From: Candidatus Cloacimonadota bacterium
GTDB taxonomy: Bacteria > Cloacimonadota > Cloacimonadia > Cloacimonadales > TCS61
Length of the DNA stretch: 55,095 nt
Assembly: GCA_030445745.1 (NCBI GenBank)
Contig: JASUTE010000011.1
Coordinates: forward strand, 1-55,095
Direction: 5' to 3'
Each line of letters starts with the position of its first letter. The stretch's first letter is position 1. A program made the translations under genes and the position numbers. This document shows, piece by piece, positions 1 to 7,972 of this stretch. The notes below the pieces were generated by a model, which saw only the letters and a program-made list of their open reading frames with translations, made no database searches and was not told the origin of the DNA.

Positions 1-1
1 T

Positions 2-409
2 TTGAAAATAAAGAGTACATTGGTTACGATAGGGCAAGCTATTGCTGCTGGTTTCAAGTGGTTGGTTAGCACTCTTGGACCTGCTGGACTTGGTTTAGGT
101 ATTGCTTTAGGGGGAGGTCTGATTGGCGCTTTTAACAACTTTAGAGGGATTTTAGGCTTTGTAAGCGGAGGATATACTGGAGATGGAAATAAGAATGAGG
201 CAGCAGGGATTGTTCATAAAGAAGAGTTAGTGTTTGAGAAAGAAATAACAAAACCTAATCTCAAGGATCTATTGGGTTTGAGAAGTTTATTACAAAAGGG
301 CTATCGATTGAGAGATCTTATGTTGCCTGATGTGCAATTTCCTAGTTTGCAGAAACCTCAATTAGCTTATGGGTTTGCTGGTGGTGGATATTCTCTATTT
401 TCAATCTAG
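2..409 (+). CDS. Phage tail tape-measure protein, C-terminal end (5' partial)
   Basis: The reading frame is open to the left edge, so only about the last 135 residues are visible and the real start lies outside the window. A Gly/Ala-rich hydrophobic stretch (about residues 8-45 of the visible part) is followed by GGYTGDG and then GIVHKEELVFEKE. That order, a glycine-rich turn and then G-I-V-H-K/G-E, is the usual C-terminal signature of tail tape-measure proteins of long-tailed phages, which set tail length and are ejected on infection. The protein ends in a Gly-rich tail (GFAGGGY). The identification rests on that motif and on the small phage-like genes that follow on the same strand. A different membrane-active tail protein cannot be excluded. 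Confidence 0.7.
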   Translation: MKIKSTLVTIGQAIAAGFKWLVSTLGPAGLGLGIALGGGLIGAFNNFRGILGFVSGGYTGDGNKNEAAGIVHKEELVFEKEITKPNLKDLLGLRSLLQKGYRLRDLMLPDVQFPSLQKPQLAYGFAGGGYSLFSI

Positions 410-536
410 GATCGAGAAAGCTATCAAAAATAAAAAATTAGATGGCCTGCTTGAATTAGAGGATAAAAGAAGTGGAGAAGAGCGCTATCGGGTACACTTG
501 AAGGACAAAGTAAAATATGAAAGGCGCAACCGATGA
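369..536 (+). CDS. Small basic phage protein (55 aa), function unknown
   Basis: An ATG at 369 opens a 55-codon frame that overlaps the end of the tape-measure gene by 41 bases. It ends with TGA in an ATGA overlap with the next gene (533). The product is highly charged (many K, E and R; it ends YERRNR) with no hydrophobic segment. Tight overlap on both sides is normal for phage late operons and supports translation by coupling. There is no good Shine-Dalgarno before 369; GTG codons at 381 and 384 are alternative starts. I recognise no family. Confidence 0.45.
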   Translation: MGLLVVDILYFQSRIEKAIKNKKLDGLLELEDKRSGEERYRVHLKDKVKYERRNR

Positions 537-1639
537 AGATTGAATTTACCTATGCAGGTGGGAATACTATCAATTTCAATAAGAAGCAGATTAGTTTTGC
601 AGAAAAACCAGATCTAAAAACTGATTATGAGCCATATGGATTGATGATACGTGTGCCTTCTGTGAGTTTAAGTTTTGTTTTTGATGATGACTTTGCTAGT
701 GGAACTTCTAGCACATTAATTGATTTTCTGAAAGCTAATTATAATGAGATAGAATCTGTTAAACTATTCAATGATAACGGTGTTTTATTGTTTCGTGGTA
801 ATATAGATTTGGATAGTAAAATCGATATCGATAGAGAGAGTAAGACCTTAAAATTTGAATTCTTGCATTGGATAGATGAGGTGTTAGATACTCAAATTGT
901 ATCAGGCAAAGTCTACGAAAGTGGGTTTTATCCTACTATAGGTCAATGGATGGACGGAGATGATATATTGCCTGGTGCTGGAGCAATGCGCGAGGTTTTT
1001 CAACAATTTTTTGCAGACCATTTAAGTATGATGAATTTAGAGTTTCCAGAAAACTGGATAGAAGATCAGCCATTTTATTGGATCTATAATACAAAACTTC
1101 CAAGTTTTTATCCTTATCTAGATAGAGTTGGTTTTAGCGTTCGAGCATATTTAGGAGGGAAAACGGTATTAGAAGCTTTAAAAGATCTGTGTACTGCTGC
1201 TTTTTGTCGAATCGCAATTGATAATGATATGGCCAGGATAGTAAGCTGTGGAGATAATGGAGAGCTAACGGACGATTTCCAGCAACTTGTTAATACTGGT
1301 AATAGTGTTTCCAAAGAAAATATAGTTGAAACGCAGATAGGATCTTCAATACGTCCGATGTATTTATTTTGGCGGCCTGATGCTGGCCAATACGGAGACG
1401 ATGTTCAAATTGAGTTAGGTGAAGATAGAACCATAAATTGGCTAAAAGAATTTTATAGCCAATATGGGAAAGTTTCATATATGGAACGTAGTTTCAACGG
1501 TATTATAGGCGATCTTGATTGTGGAACCGACTTTATTTATAATGGGAAAAAACAGACTATTACTGAAATGCAGAAGGATAGTAGATTTGTAAATTTACCA
1601 TATCTGCCGGCTAACTTTAAAACCATAGAGGTGCAATAA
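533..1639 (+). CDS. Phage tail/baseplate hub-like protein, putative
   Basis: The product is 368 aa, with no signal peptide or membrane segment. The N-terminal 100 residues look beta-rich. Around residues 205-245 there is a stretch, GKTVLEALKDLC followed by FCRIAIDND and then a GDNG turn, that resembles the part of tail-hub and baseplate proteins where a helix precedes a small beta domain. Position supports a tail role: it lies right after the tape-measure gene, where distal tail, hub and baseplate proteins are usually encoded. It overlaps the upstream small ORF (ATGA) and the downstream gene (TAATG, one base). The family assignment is inferred from position and one weak motif; it could be another minor tail protein. 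Confidence 0.45.
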   Translation: MKIEFTYAGGNTINFNKKQISFAEKPDLKTDYEPYGLMIRVPSVSLSFVFDDDFASGTSSTLIDFLKANYNEIESVKLFNDNGVLLFRGNIDLDSKIDIDRESKTLKFEFLHWIDEVLDTQIVSGKVYESGFYPTIGQWMDGDDILPGAGAMREVFQQFFADHLSMMNLEFPENWIEDQPFYWIYNTKLPSFYPYLDRVGFSVRAYLGGKTVLEALKDLCTAAFCRIAIDNDMARIVSCGDNGELTDDFQQLVNTGNSVSKENIVETQIGSSIRPMYLFWRPDAGQYGDDVQIELGEDRTINWLKEFYSQYGKVSYMERSFNGIIGDLDCGTDFIYNGKKQTITEMQKDSRFVNLPYLPANFKTIEVQ

Positions 1640-2115
1640 TGTTTAAATTAATAAATTATAGCGGTATATCCCAAGCACCAACAGAGTTTTTGATAGAAGA
1701 TGGTGAAGTTACTCATCAGGAACAAATAAAGTACCAGTATGATGAGGAGAATCCGGTTGATAAGCGCAAAAGAATTAGATTTGGCAAGTATTATGAAACA
1801 GATATGATCTGTAAGTTTTATATGCGTTATGCACAATATAAGAGTTTATTTAATTTTATAAATAATAGCGAATTGGTAGAAGATCTGGATAATGGCCTAG
1901 GTTTATATATTTGGTTCACAGATGAAGATGATGAGGTGCATGGTCTGCCGATTAGCCAGATTGTGGATCTTCCTGACATTGAAGAGGTGAATAGGTTTTA
2001 TTTAGGCGAATATGAGATGGAGCTGAAGAGCATTTATACAGAAAGACCACATATTCCCAACTTTTGTAATTATGGAACTTATGGCGATTATGGAGCTGAT
2101 AATTTTGGATATTAG
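1639..2115 (+). CDS. Phage tail-module protein of unknown function (158 aa)
   Basis: The ATG overlaps the upstream stop by one base, indicating coupled translation in the same late operon. The protein is acidic and aromatic, with no signal or membrane segment, and ends in a Gly/Tyr/Asp-rich tail (YGTYGDYG). The middle has a run of D and E residues (about residues 89-95) that might bind divalent metal, but I see no defined motif. The place in the operon, between the hub-like protein and the fibre-like protein, suggests a minor structural protein. I do not recognise the family. Confidence 0.5.
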   Translation: MFKLINYSGISQAPTEFLIEDGEVTHQEQIKYQYDEENPVDKRKRIRFGKYYETDMICKFYMRYAQYKSLFNFINNSELVEDLDNGLGLYIWFTDEDDEVHGLPISQIVDLPDIEEVNRFYLGEYEMELKSIYTERPHIPNFCNYGTYGDYGADNFGY

Positions 2116-2123
2116 GAGGATAG

Positions 2124-2876
2124 ATGTTTACTTATAATGATAATCCGGTAGTGGGACAGCCGGGCAATGGAACTGAAAACTGGGGTGAGATATTAAATGA
2201 TATTTTGGATCAGCTGAAAGCTAATACTAATACGCTTTTAAGTGACTTGAACACACACCAGCACAATGATCTTTATTCTTTGTTGGATCATAATCATTTT
2301 GCAAACGAGATAGGTACAGGTATTGGCGGTGGTCAATATGTTGAGGATACTCTTTTAGAGATATGTGGTCAAGATACTGTTCCGATTAGTTTAAAGGATC
2401 TAAAAACCTGGTATGATACAATGAACCCTGATATAAGCGGAGTGAGTGTGAGTGCTTCTTTTTCGGATAGATATAACGGTTTGGAAGTGGTTGCTAGCTG
2501 TAGCCCATCTGTATATGTAAAAGGATGGAAGTTAATATTGAAGAAAGATGGTCTGGTGATCCATGAAGAGTCTGGCAATCATTCAGTATTTTGGGTTAAC
2601 AAAGCAATAGGCCTGGCTGATGGAGATAATTTATCGATTCAGGTAATAATGTATACCGGGATAGATTCAAGCGTATCATCTAGCTGGTATTCCCATGTGT
2701 ATCATCCACCTGTAAACCCAGAGATAGGCAACCTGGAAGCACAACTGGCCAACTTAACTATAGCAAACTTTATTGATAGTTTTATACAAAATGATGCAGC
2801 GATGACAGCACTTGCTAACTATGTGCATGGATCTAATCTGTTGGCTACTAAAGTTGCCAATATAATACAAACATGA
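2124..2876 (+). CDS. Phage tail-fibre or receptor-binding-like protein
   Basis: A strong Shine-Dalgarno (AGGAGG, 2115-2120) precedes ATG 2124. Near residues 48-60 is THQHNDLYSLLDHNH. Clusters of the type H-x-H-N/D-D-x-Y are common in tail-fibre proteins, where histidines can coordinate metal ions along a fibre. The rest is rich in S, N, G and V with predicted beta character, and a helical C-terminus follows a proline-rich linker. It ends in an ATGA overlap with the next gene. A fibre or adhesin role is inferred from the His motif and late-operon position; the receptor is unknown. Confidence 0.5.
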   Translation: MFTYNDNPVVGQPGNGTENWGEILNDILDQLKANTNTLLSDLNTHQHNDLYSLLDHNHFANEIGTGIGGGQYVEDTLLEICGQDTVPISLKDLKTWYDTMNPDISGVSVSASFSDRYNGLEVVASCSPSVYVKGWKLILKKDGLVIHEESGNHSVFWVNKAIGLADGDNLSIQVIMYTGIDSSVSSSWYSHVYHPPVNPEIGNLEAQLANLTIANFIDSFIQNDAAMTALANYVHGSNLLATKVANIIQT

Positions 2877-3109
2877 AAATAGATACTATTCGTACTAAAA
2901 CATTTGTAGATCTGGTTAACGATAGTATAGATCCTGTTCAAAATACCGATATGGACACTGAATATCATTGGGAAGTAGCTGATTTTCACAAAGAAGCTAT
3001 TGATATCGAAGATGATAATTTAATTAAGGAGTATACTACTCTGCCAGCTACTGGAGAGCCTGGCCAGATGGTTAAGGTAAACTCGAAAGTATATAAATGG
3101 ATCGAGTAA
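2873..3109 (+). CDS. Small acidic phage protein at the prophage end (78 aa)
   Basis: It overlaps the fibre-like gene by four bases (ATGA). The 78-aa product is acidic and has a C-terminal GEPGQMVKVNSKVYKWIE segment. This resembles short beta-hairpin caps at the end of fibre or adhesin proteins (G-x-x-x-x-V followed by Y-x-W). It is the last gene before the non-coding stretch and the tRNA gene, so it closes the phage late operon. It may be a fibre accessory or chaperone; function unknown. Confidence 0.45.
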   Translation: MKIDTIRTKTFVDLVNDSIDPVQNTDMDTEYHWEVADFHKEAIDIEDDNLIKEYTTLPATGEPGQMVKVNSKVYKWIE

Positions 3110-3124
3110 AAATACTACTAAAAA

Positions 3125-3307
3125 ATTACAAAAATAAATGAGAAAAATGGGAAATTTAAGTAGTTTGAGGCTAAATTCTGTAAGCCAGCATCATAAAAGG
3201 GACAGCGGAAAATATTTCAGAAAATTGCAAAAATAAATGAGAAAAAACTGGAAGCCCGCATAAAGCCCGAAATTTCTCATTAATTCCTGTAATTTTTCTC
3301 AGGAATT
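3125..3307 (+). repeat. Repeats and stem-loop between prophage and tRNA gene
   Basis: A 23-base sequence at 3125-3147 recurs at 3224-3246 with one mismatch, and both copies carry TGAGAAA. The same heptamer occurs twice more in inverted orientation (3273-3279 and 3295-3301). An 8-base perfect inverted repeat, AATTCCTG (3282-3289) and CAGGAATT (3300-3307), overlaps the last copy. No ORF occupies the stretch. Repeated short sites in direct and inverted orientation beside a tRNA 3' end resemble integrase arm-type sites of an attachment region; that is inference. The hairpin could also act as a weak terminator for the phage operon, but no T-run follows it. Confidence 0.5.
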
Positions 3308-3332
3308 TCTGAAACGGATATTTAGAATATCA

Positions 3333-3422
3333 TGGCGGAGAGCCAGGGATTCGAACCCTGGGTGAGGAAATCCCCACAACGGTTTTCGAGACCGCCCCGT
3401 TCGACCACTCCGGCAGCTCTCC
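3333..3422 (-). tRNA. tRNA-Ser, anticodon CGA
   Basis: Read on the minus strand, a 90-base class II tRNA folds with a 7-bp acceptor stem (GGAGAGC with GCTCTCC), discriminator G and encoded CCA. The anticodon stem GCGGT/ACCGT carries the loop CTCGAAA, giving anticodon CGA, which reads UCG. A long variable arm, as expected for serine, lies between the anticodon stem and the T arm (CAGGG-TTCGAAT-CCCTG). The 3' end faces the prophage genes, the usual geometry when a phage integrates into the 3' part of a tRNA gene. Confidence 0.96.
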
Positions 3423-3655
3423 ACTAATAAGAATAAAAATAATTTGGAATTTCTAAATCTATCTCAGGAACAGATCAATGCTTTGCCTAAGCTCCCCAAG
3501 CTATCCCAGCAATATTAAGATAAATAATTTACTTCCCAGCAGAATATTTAATAGATTCTAAATAATCTCTAACCTGCTGGTGCAAAAAATTCTTAACCTC
3601 AGAACTTTTCAAGTGTTTTCTTGTTTTTAGTAATTTTCGCTAAACTATAATTAAT
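3423..3655. other. Intergenic stretch with two possible gene remnants
   Basis: This spacer between tRNA-Ser and tadA has no convincing gene, but two short open frames look protein-like. On the + strand, 3423-3518 ends FLNLSQEQINALPKLP and then a stop, with no ATG. On the - strand, 3642-3529 encodes a lysine-rich peptide containing SSEVKNFLHQQVRDYLE, also with no ATG (a TTG at 3612 is the only start). Both could be 3' ends of decayed genes or coincidences of AT-rich DNA. I see no promoter or terminator here. Confidence 0.25.
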
Positions 3656-4099
3656 TTATTTTCGTTTGTAGCTGAAAAAATCTTGGATCAGTTTTTGGCA
3701 TTCAGTTTCCAATATTCCAAATTTAACCTCAGGATGATGGTTGAAGCTTTTATCGCGCAGACTATTATAAACCGAGCCAGCAGCGCCTGCTTTGACATCG
3801 AAACAACCGAAAACCACCCTGCCTACCCGTGACCAAATGATGATGCCGCTGCACATTAGGCAGGGTTCTACTGTCACATACAGGGTGTAGTCATACAAAA
3901 ATTTATCTTGTTGTAGTGCTTTTTCGATAACCAGTTTTTCTGCATGAGCTAAATTATTCTCCATTTGGCGGGTTCGATTATGGCTCAGGGCTATAATTTG
4001 GTCGTTCTTAACTAAAACAGCACCGATCGGCACTTCGTTTTCACGAAATGCCAACCGAGCTTCATCCAAAGCAATTTGCATCCAATATTTATCGGACAT
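3656..4099 (-). CDS. tadA: tRNA-specific adenosine deaminase TadA
   Basis: TadA deaminates A34 to inosine at the wobble position of tRNA-Arg(ACG). The 147-aa length is normal for the family. The zinc site is complete: HAE at residues 52-54 (His ligand plus catalytic Glu) and PCLMC at 79-83 (two Cys ligands). The N-terminal YWMQIALDEAR helix and the VPIGAVLV strand are also typical. The ATG overlaps the stop of ugd by one base (TAATG), so it is the last gene of the operon and probably translationally coupled. The family also contains guanine and cytosine deaminases, but the length and PCLMCSG motif favour TadA. Confidence 0.93.
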   Translation of the reverse strand: MSDKYWMQIALDEARLAFRENEVPIGAVLVKNDQIIALSHNRTRQMENNLAHAEKLVIEKALQQDKFLYDYTLYVTVEPCLMCSGIIIWSRVGRVVFGCFDVKAGAAGSVYNSLRDKSFNHHPEVKFGILETECQKLIQDFFSYKRK

Positions 4100-5418
4100 T
4101 ATCTGCCTATTGAGTAATAGGTAAAACCTCTATTTTTCAGTTCTGCTGGGTCATACTGATTACGACCGTCAAAAATAACCGGTTCTTTCAACAAGGTTTT
4201 GATCTTGTTGAAATCAGGCCGGCGGAACTGATTCCATTCGGTAACCAGTAACAGGGCATCGGAATTTTCCAATGCTTCGTAATTGGACTTGGCATAAGTG
4301 ATATTAGGATTATCTCCGAAAATTCGTTTCGCTTCTTCCATTGCCACTGGATCGTAGGCTTTTATCTTGGCTCCAGCTTTCACAAGACCTTTTATGATAA
4401 CGCGAGAAGAAGCTTCACGCATATCATCTGTTTTGGGTTTAAAGGAAAGTCCCCAAATAGCAAAGGTTTTTCCTTTCAAGTTGGAACCATAGTGTTTCTT
4501 TACTTTTTCCACCAAAACACGTTTTTGGCTTTCGTTTCTCTCTTCCACCGCCTTCAATACCTTGGCCGGAAAGTGGTTTTGTTCAGACATCTTGATGAGT
4601 GCTTTCACATCTTTTGGGAAGCAGCTACCTCCGTAGCCTATTCCCGGATAGATGAAGTAGTAGCCTATTCTTCTATCAGAGCCAATTCCTTTGCGAACCT
4701 CGTTCACATCAGCGCCCATTAGTTCGCACAAATTAGCAATTTCGTTCATAAACGATATTTTGGTAGCTAACATAGCATTGGCGGTGTACTTGGTCATTTC
4801 AGCAGAGCGGACAGACATGATAAGCAGTTTATCTTGGCTGCGAGCAAAAGGAGCATATAACTCACTCATAATTTCAGCAACTTTCGGGCTGTTTGTTCCC
4901 ACTACCACTCTATCTGGTTTCATGGAATCGTTTATAGCATCGCCTTCTTTTAGGAATTCAGGGTTGGAAACCACATCAAATTTGTAATCAACTCCCCTTT
5001 CTTCCAATATTTTTTGCATAGTTGCCTGCACTTTATCGGCAGTTCCCACAGGAACTGTGGATTTATCAACAACTATTTTATAGCTGTTCATATGAGTTGC
5101 TATATCTTTGGCTACTGATAGCACATACTGCAGATCTGCCGAACCATCTTCATCGGGTGGTGTTCCCACTGCTATGAACAGGATATCCGATTTTGAGACA
5201 GCATTTTTGATATCGGTGGTAAATTTTAGTCTACCTTGCTTTGAATTTCGCTGTACCATATCCTCTAAACCGGGTTCCCAAATAGGAATGCCGCCATTAT
5301 TCAAAATTTCGATCTTGTGGTGGTCATTATCCACACAAATTACATCATTTCCCATCTCTGCGAAACAAGTTCCAGTTACTAAACCTACGTAACCGGTTCC
5401 AATTACAGCTAACTTCAT
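4099..5418 (-). CDS. ugd: UDP-glucose 6-dehydrogenase
   Basis: It oxidises UDP-glucose to UDP-glucuronate with two NAD+, giving a precursor of acidic surface polysaccharides. The 439-aa protein has the N-terminal Rossmann motif [10 protein letters not shown] (residues 7-16), SNPEFLKEG (151-159), the conserved Lys210 and Asn214 region, and the catalytic Cys266 in GGSCFPKD. The C-terminal domain has the usual [14 protein letters not shown] segment. It lies 12 bases after hflC and overlaps tadA by one base. The sequence [10 protein letters not shown] distinguishes it from the UDP-aminosugar dehydrogenase upstream (GIGGHCIP). Confidence 0.95.
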   Translation of the reverse strand: MKLAVIGTGYVGLVTGTCFAEMGNDVICVDNDHHKIEILNNGGIPIWEPGLEDMVQRNSKQGRLKFTTDIKNAVSKSDILFIAVGTPPDEDGSADLQYVLSVAKDIATHMNSYKIVVDKSTVPVGTADKVQATMQKILEERGVDYKFDVVSNPEFLKEGDAINDSMKPDRVVVGTNSPKVAEIMSELYAPFARSQDKLLIMSVRSAEMTKYTANAMLATKISFMNEIANLCELMGADVNEVRKGIGSDRRIGYYFIYPGIGYGGSCFPKDVKALIKMSEQNHFPAKVLKAVEERNESQKRVLVEKVKKHYGSNLKGKTFAIWGLSFKPKTDDMREASSRVIIKGLVKAGAKIKAYDPVAMEEAKRIFGDNPNITYAKSNYEALENSDALLLVTEWNQFRRPDFNKIKTLLKEPVIFDGRNQYDPAELKNRGFTYYSIGR

Positions 5419-5430
5419 TTTCTCTTACCC

Positions 5431-6366
5431 TCACTTATCTATTCTTTTTAGGAATTTATAGTATTCGCTGTCTGTACCCATTATCAGGGTGTTTTTCTTA
5501 TCGATGGTCTGTTTATAAGTTTCCAATGTTTTTTGGAATTCATAGAAATCAGGGTCATTATTGTAAGCATCAGCATAGACCTGAATAGCTCTAGCATCGG
5601 CTTTACCTTTTATTTCCTGTGCTGTTCGATATGCTTCCGATTCTATTTGGTCCAACTCACGGCGCATTTTACCCAGAATTTCTGCTGCCTGGCCTTCACC
5701 TTCCGAACGATATTTAGCAGCTATTTTTTGTCTTTCCGAGATCATTCTATCGTAAACTTTTTCTCTTACGTCATTTACATAATTAAGCCGTTTTATTTGA
5801 ACATCAACCAGCTCAATTCCATATTTTTTAACTTGTGGAGCCGAGATAGCAAAGATACTGTCGGCTACATTGCTGCGGCCAACTTTTATTATTTCTCTCT
5901 TTAGCTCTTCTAAAGTACTGGCTTCGTATTCCAGAGTAAATTTCATCTCGCGGTTGGAATCTCTGACAATATCTATCAACTTAGTTGAACTAATAACATC
6001 GCGCGTAGTACCGCTGATGATATCGTCTAAGCGGCTGTGAGCAGCTGTTTCTGTCCGGGTACTTTCATAGAATTTAAGGGGATTTTCAATACGCCAGCGG
6101 GCAAAAGTATCCAGCCAGATATATCTTTTATCGGAAGTTGGAATTTGCTGAGGAGTACCATCCCATTCCAAAGTTCTTTTTTCAAAAGAGTGGACTATTT
6201 GTATGAAGGGGATTTTTACTTTCAGACCAGCTTCTTTAATACCGTCACCAAGAGGTTCTCCGAATTGCGTTATGATAACCTGCTCAGTTTCACCTATTAT
6301 ATAAAATGCGTTAAAGATGATGATAAGGGCTAATACAATAACGATGATTAGTGTTTTGTGATTCAT
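5431..6366 (-). CDS. hflC: Protease modulator HflC (SPFH/band-7 family)
   Basis: The 311-aa protein has an N-terminal membrane segment (about residues 5-25), an SPFH/band-7 domain from about residue 25 and a long charged helical region (about 180-270). HflC and HflK form a large periplasmic-facing membrane cage that controls the FtsH protease. The line-up EQVIITQFGEP near the membrane segment and VYDRMISERQKIAAKYRSEGEG further on are HflC-type. Its ATG overlaps the hflK stop (TAATG). ftsH itself is not in the window. Confidence 0.92.
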   Translation of the reverse strand: MNHKTLIIVIVLALIIIFNAFYIIGETEQVIITQFGEPLGDGIKEAGLKVKIPFIQIVHSFEKRTLEWDGTPQQIPTSDKRYIWLDTFARWRIENPLKFYESTRTETAAHSRLDDIISGTTRDVISSTKLIDIVRDSNREMKFTLEYEASTLEELKREIIKVGRSNVADSIFAISAPQVKKYGIELVDVQIKRLNYVNDVREKVYDRMISERQKIAAKYRSEGEGQAAEILGKMRRELDQIESEAYRTAQEIKGKADARAIQVYADAYNNDPDFYEFQKTLETYKQTIDKKNTLIMGTDSEYYKFLKRIDK

Positions 6367-7334
6367 TATTTCCCCCTTCCCAGATCTAATAAAGGTAAAA
6401 TGCCTTTTTGGTCCTCATCCACCAGATAGATCTTGTCTACTTTAGGTAAAATTTCCTGCAGAGTTTCCAAATACATACGTTTTTTAGTAACCGTTTTAGC
6501 TGTTCTGTATTGTTTCCAAACCTCGATAAATTTATTGGCATCACCTTCAGCGCGATTTACGCGATTAACAGCGTAACCTTCCGCCTCTTCAATAGTTCTT
6601 TTTGCCTTACCTTTGGCTTCAGGTATTACTTGGTTGTATTTTTGCCAGGCATCATTGGTAATTCGCTCTTTTTCCTGTTTGGCAGAATTTACAGCATTAA
6701 AAGCTGGTTTTACTTTATCAGGAGGATTCACATTTTGTAGCTTTATGGTCACGATCTCGATGCCAGCATTGTACTTGTCCAAAACTTTCTGCATCATGTC
6801 TTTACTTTGATAGGCGATATCTTTTCTATCCAAAATTATTACTTCGTCCACACTGCGATCGCCCACTATTTGGCGAACTACATATTCGCTAACAGAACGA
6901 ATAGTGTTGCGCATGTTCCGAATAACAAATAGATAATTGTAGGGATCTTTTATCCGATATTGTACTATCCATTCCACATCTGCTATGTTGGTATCTCCCG
7001 TTAACATCAACGATTCATTGGAATAATCCTGCGAAGAAAATCTCGATTTTATACCAGCTTGAATGGTACGAAAACCAAATTCCTCTTTTTTTATTTCCTT
7101 TATTGGAACTTTGGTGAGTTTGTCTATTCCAAAAGGAATCTTAAAATGCAATCCAGGCTCGGTTGTGTTTACATATTTACCAAACCTTTGAATAACTCCC
7201 ACTTCTTCCGGGTTTATTGTGTATAATCCGGTAAGTATAATAATAGCTAAAGCTATAATAACTATCCAGAAAATTATCTTTTTTTGGGGAAGATGGGGTA
7301 GCTTCATATTTTTTACTTCCTCGAACTTATCCAT
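6366..7334 (-). CDS. hflK: Protease modulator HflK (SPFH/band-7 family)
   Basis: The 322-aa partner of HflC has one N-terminal membrane segment (about residues 20-42), then GLYTINPEEVGVIQRFGKY, the standard start of the HflK SPFH domain. A coiled helical region rich in A, E and K follows (about 215-285). It lacks the long Gly-rich N-terminus of the enterobacterial protein. AAGGAG six bases before the ATG supports the start. It is one base-overlapped with hflC and follows a NusG paralogue by 53 bases, so the four genes probably share a transcript. Confidence 0.92.
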   Translation of the reverse strand: MDKFEEVKNMKLPHLPQKKIIFWIVIIALAIIILTGLYTINPEEVGVIQRFGKYVNTTEPGLHFKIPFGIDKLTKVPIKEIKKEEFGFRTIQAGIKSRFSSQDYSNESLMLTGDTNIADVEWIVQYRIKDPYNYLFVIRNMRNTIRSVSEYVVRQIVGDRSVDEVIILDRKDIAYQSKDMMQKVLDKYNAGIEIVTIKLQNVNPPDKVKPAFNAVNSAKQEKERITNDAWQKYNQVIPEAKGKAKRTIEEAEGYAVNRVNRAEGDANKFIEVWKQYRTAKTVTKKRMYLETLQEILPKVDKIYLVDEDQKGILPLLDLGRGK

Positions 7335-7387
7335 TAGGAACTCCTTGGTTAAGGTTAAAATTTCAAAATTGGTTTTGATATTATATC

Positions 7388-7933
7388 TTATAGAATCTTT
7401 ACTTGATCAGGTTCAACTTGAACCGAGACACCTTGTTTTAACATATTTACCTGTAAAATTACCTCTTTTACAACTTCATGTTTTTTCACCACACCTGTCA
7501 AGCCACTAAATGGTCCCTTTACTATTTTTACTTTTTGACCATTTTTTAAATATTGGCTTGGTTGCAGATCAGCACCCATTTTTTTACCGTCATATATCTG
7601 ACGGAGGTCTTCCATTAGCTGATCCTGATCTGGTACCTCTAAAATTCTTACAACACAACCAGAGCGATAGAGAAAATCTTTCTGATTGAAATTGCACTTT
7701 ATGAAAATATAACTGGGGAAAAGCGGTTTAGTAAATATAATTTTCCGATATTTATAGTGTCGTACACTTTCTTTTAAAGGTAGATAGTAACAAATTTTGT
7801 ATTTTTTGGAAAAATCGGCTAATTTCTTTTCACAGCGAGGCTTGCAATGAATTACATACCATTTGTTACCAGGTTCTTGTAAATTCAGCGAACCATATAA
7901 TTCTGATATTTCTACAGGTTTATGTGTGGCCAT
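7388..7933 (-). CDS. NusG-family transcription antiterminator paralogue (RfaH/UpxY/LoaP-like)
   Basis: The 181-aa product has the NusG N-terminal domain (KWYVIHCKPRCEKKLADF at about 25-42, then PLFPSYIFIKC) and a C-terminal KOW domain (GQKVKIVKGPFSGLTGVV, about 128-145). Such proteins bind RNA polymerase and help it read through long operons. A paralogue rather than housekeeping NusG is likely: it is not beside secE or rplK, but sits after a UDP-aminosugar dehydrogenase and near other envelope genes, like RfaH, UpxY and LoaP. I chose ATG 7933; a TTG two codons upstream is also open. No clear Shine-Dalgarno is visible. GGCAAAA and TTTTGCC flank the approach to the start and could form a hairpin. 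Confidence 0.82.
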   Translation of the reverse strand: MATHKPVEISELYGSLNLQEPGNKWYVIHCKPRCEKKLADFSKKYKICYYLPLKESVRHYKYRKIIFTKPLFPSYIFIKCNFNQKDFLYRSGCVVRILEVPDQDQLMEDLRQIYDGKKMGADLQPSQYLKNGQKVKIVKGPFSGLTGVVKKHEVVKEVILQVNMLKQGVSVQVEPDQVKIL

Positions 7934-7972
7934 AGGCAAAATGGGGTTAAATCTTTTGCCCCCTCATCTGTT

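Noticed and set aside
3282-3307. Rho-independent terminator after the phage genes
   Set aside because: The 8-bp stem is AT-rich and no T-run follows in either direction.
7362-7377. TCAAAATTGGTTTTGA as a terminator before hflK
   Set aside because: The stem is AT-rich and short, and the genes around it appear co-transcribed.
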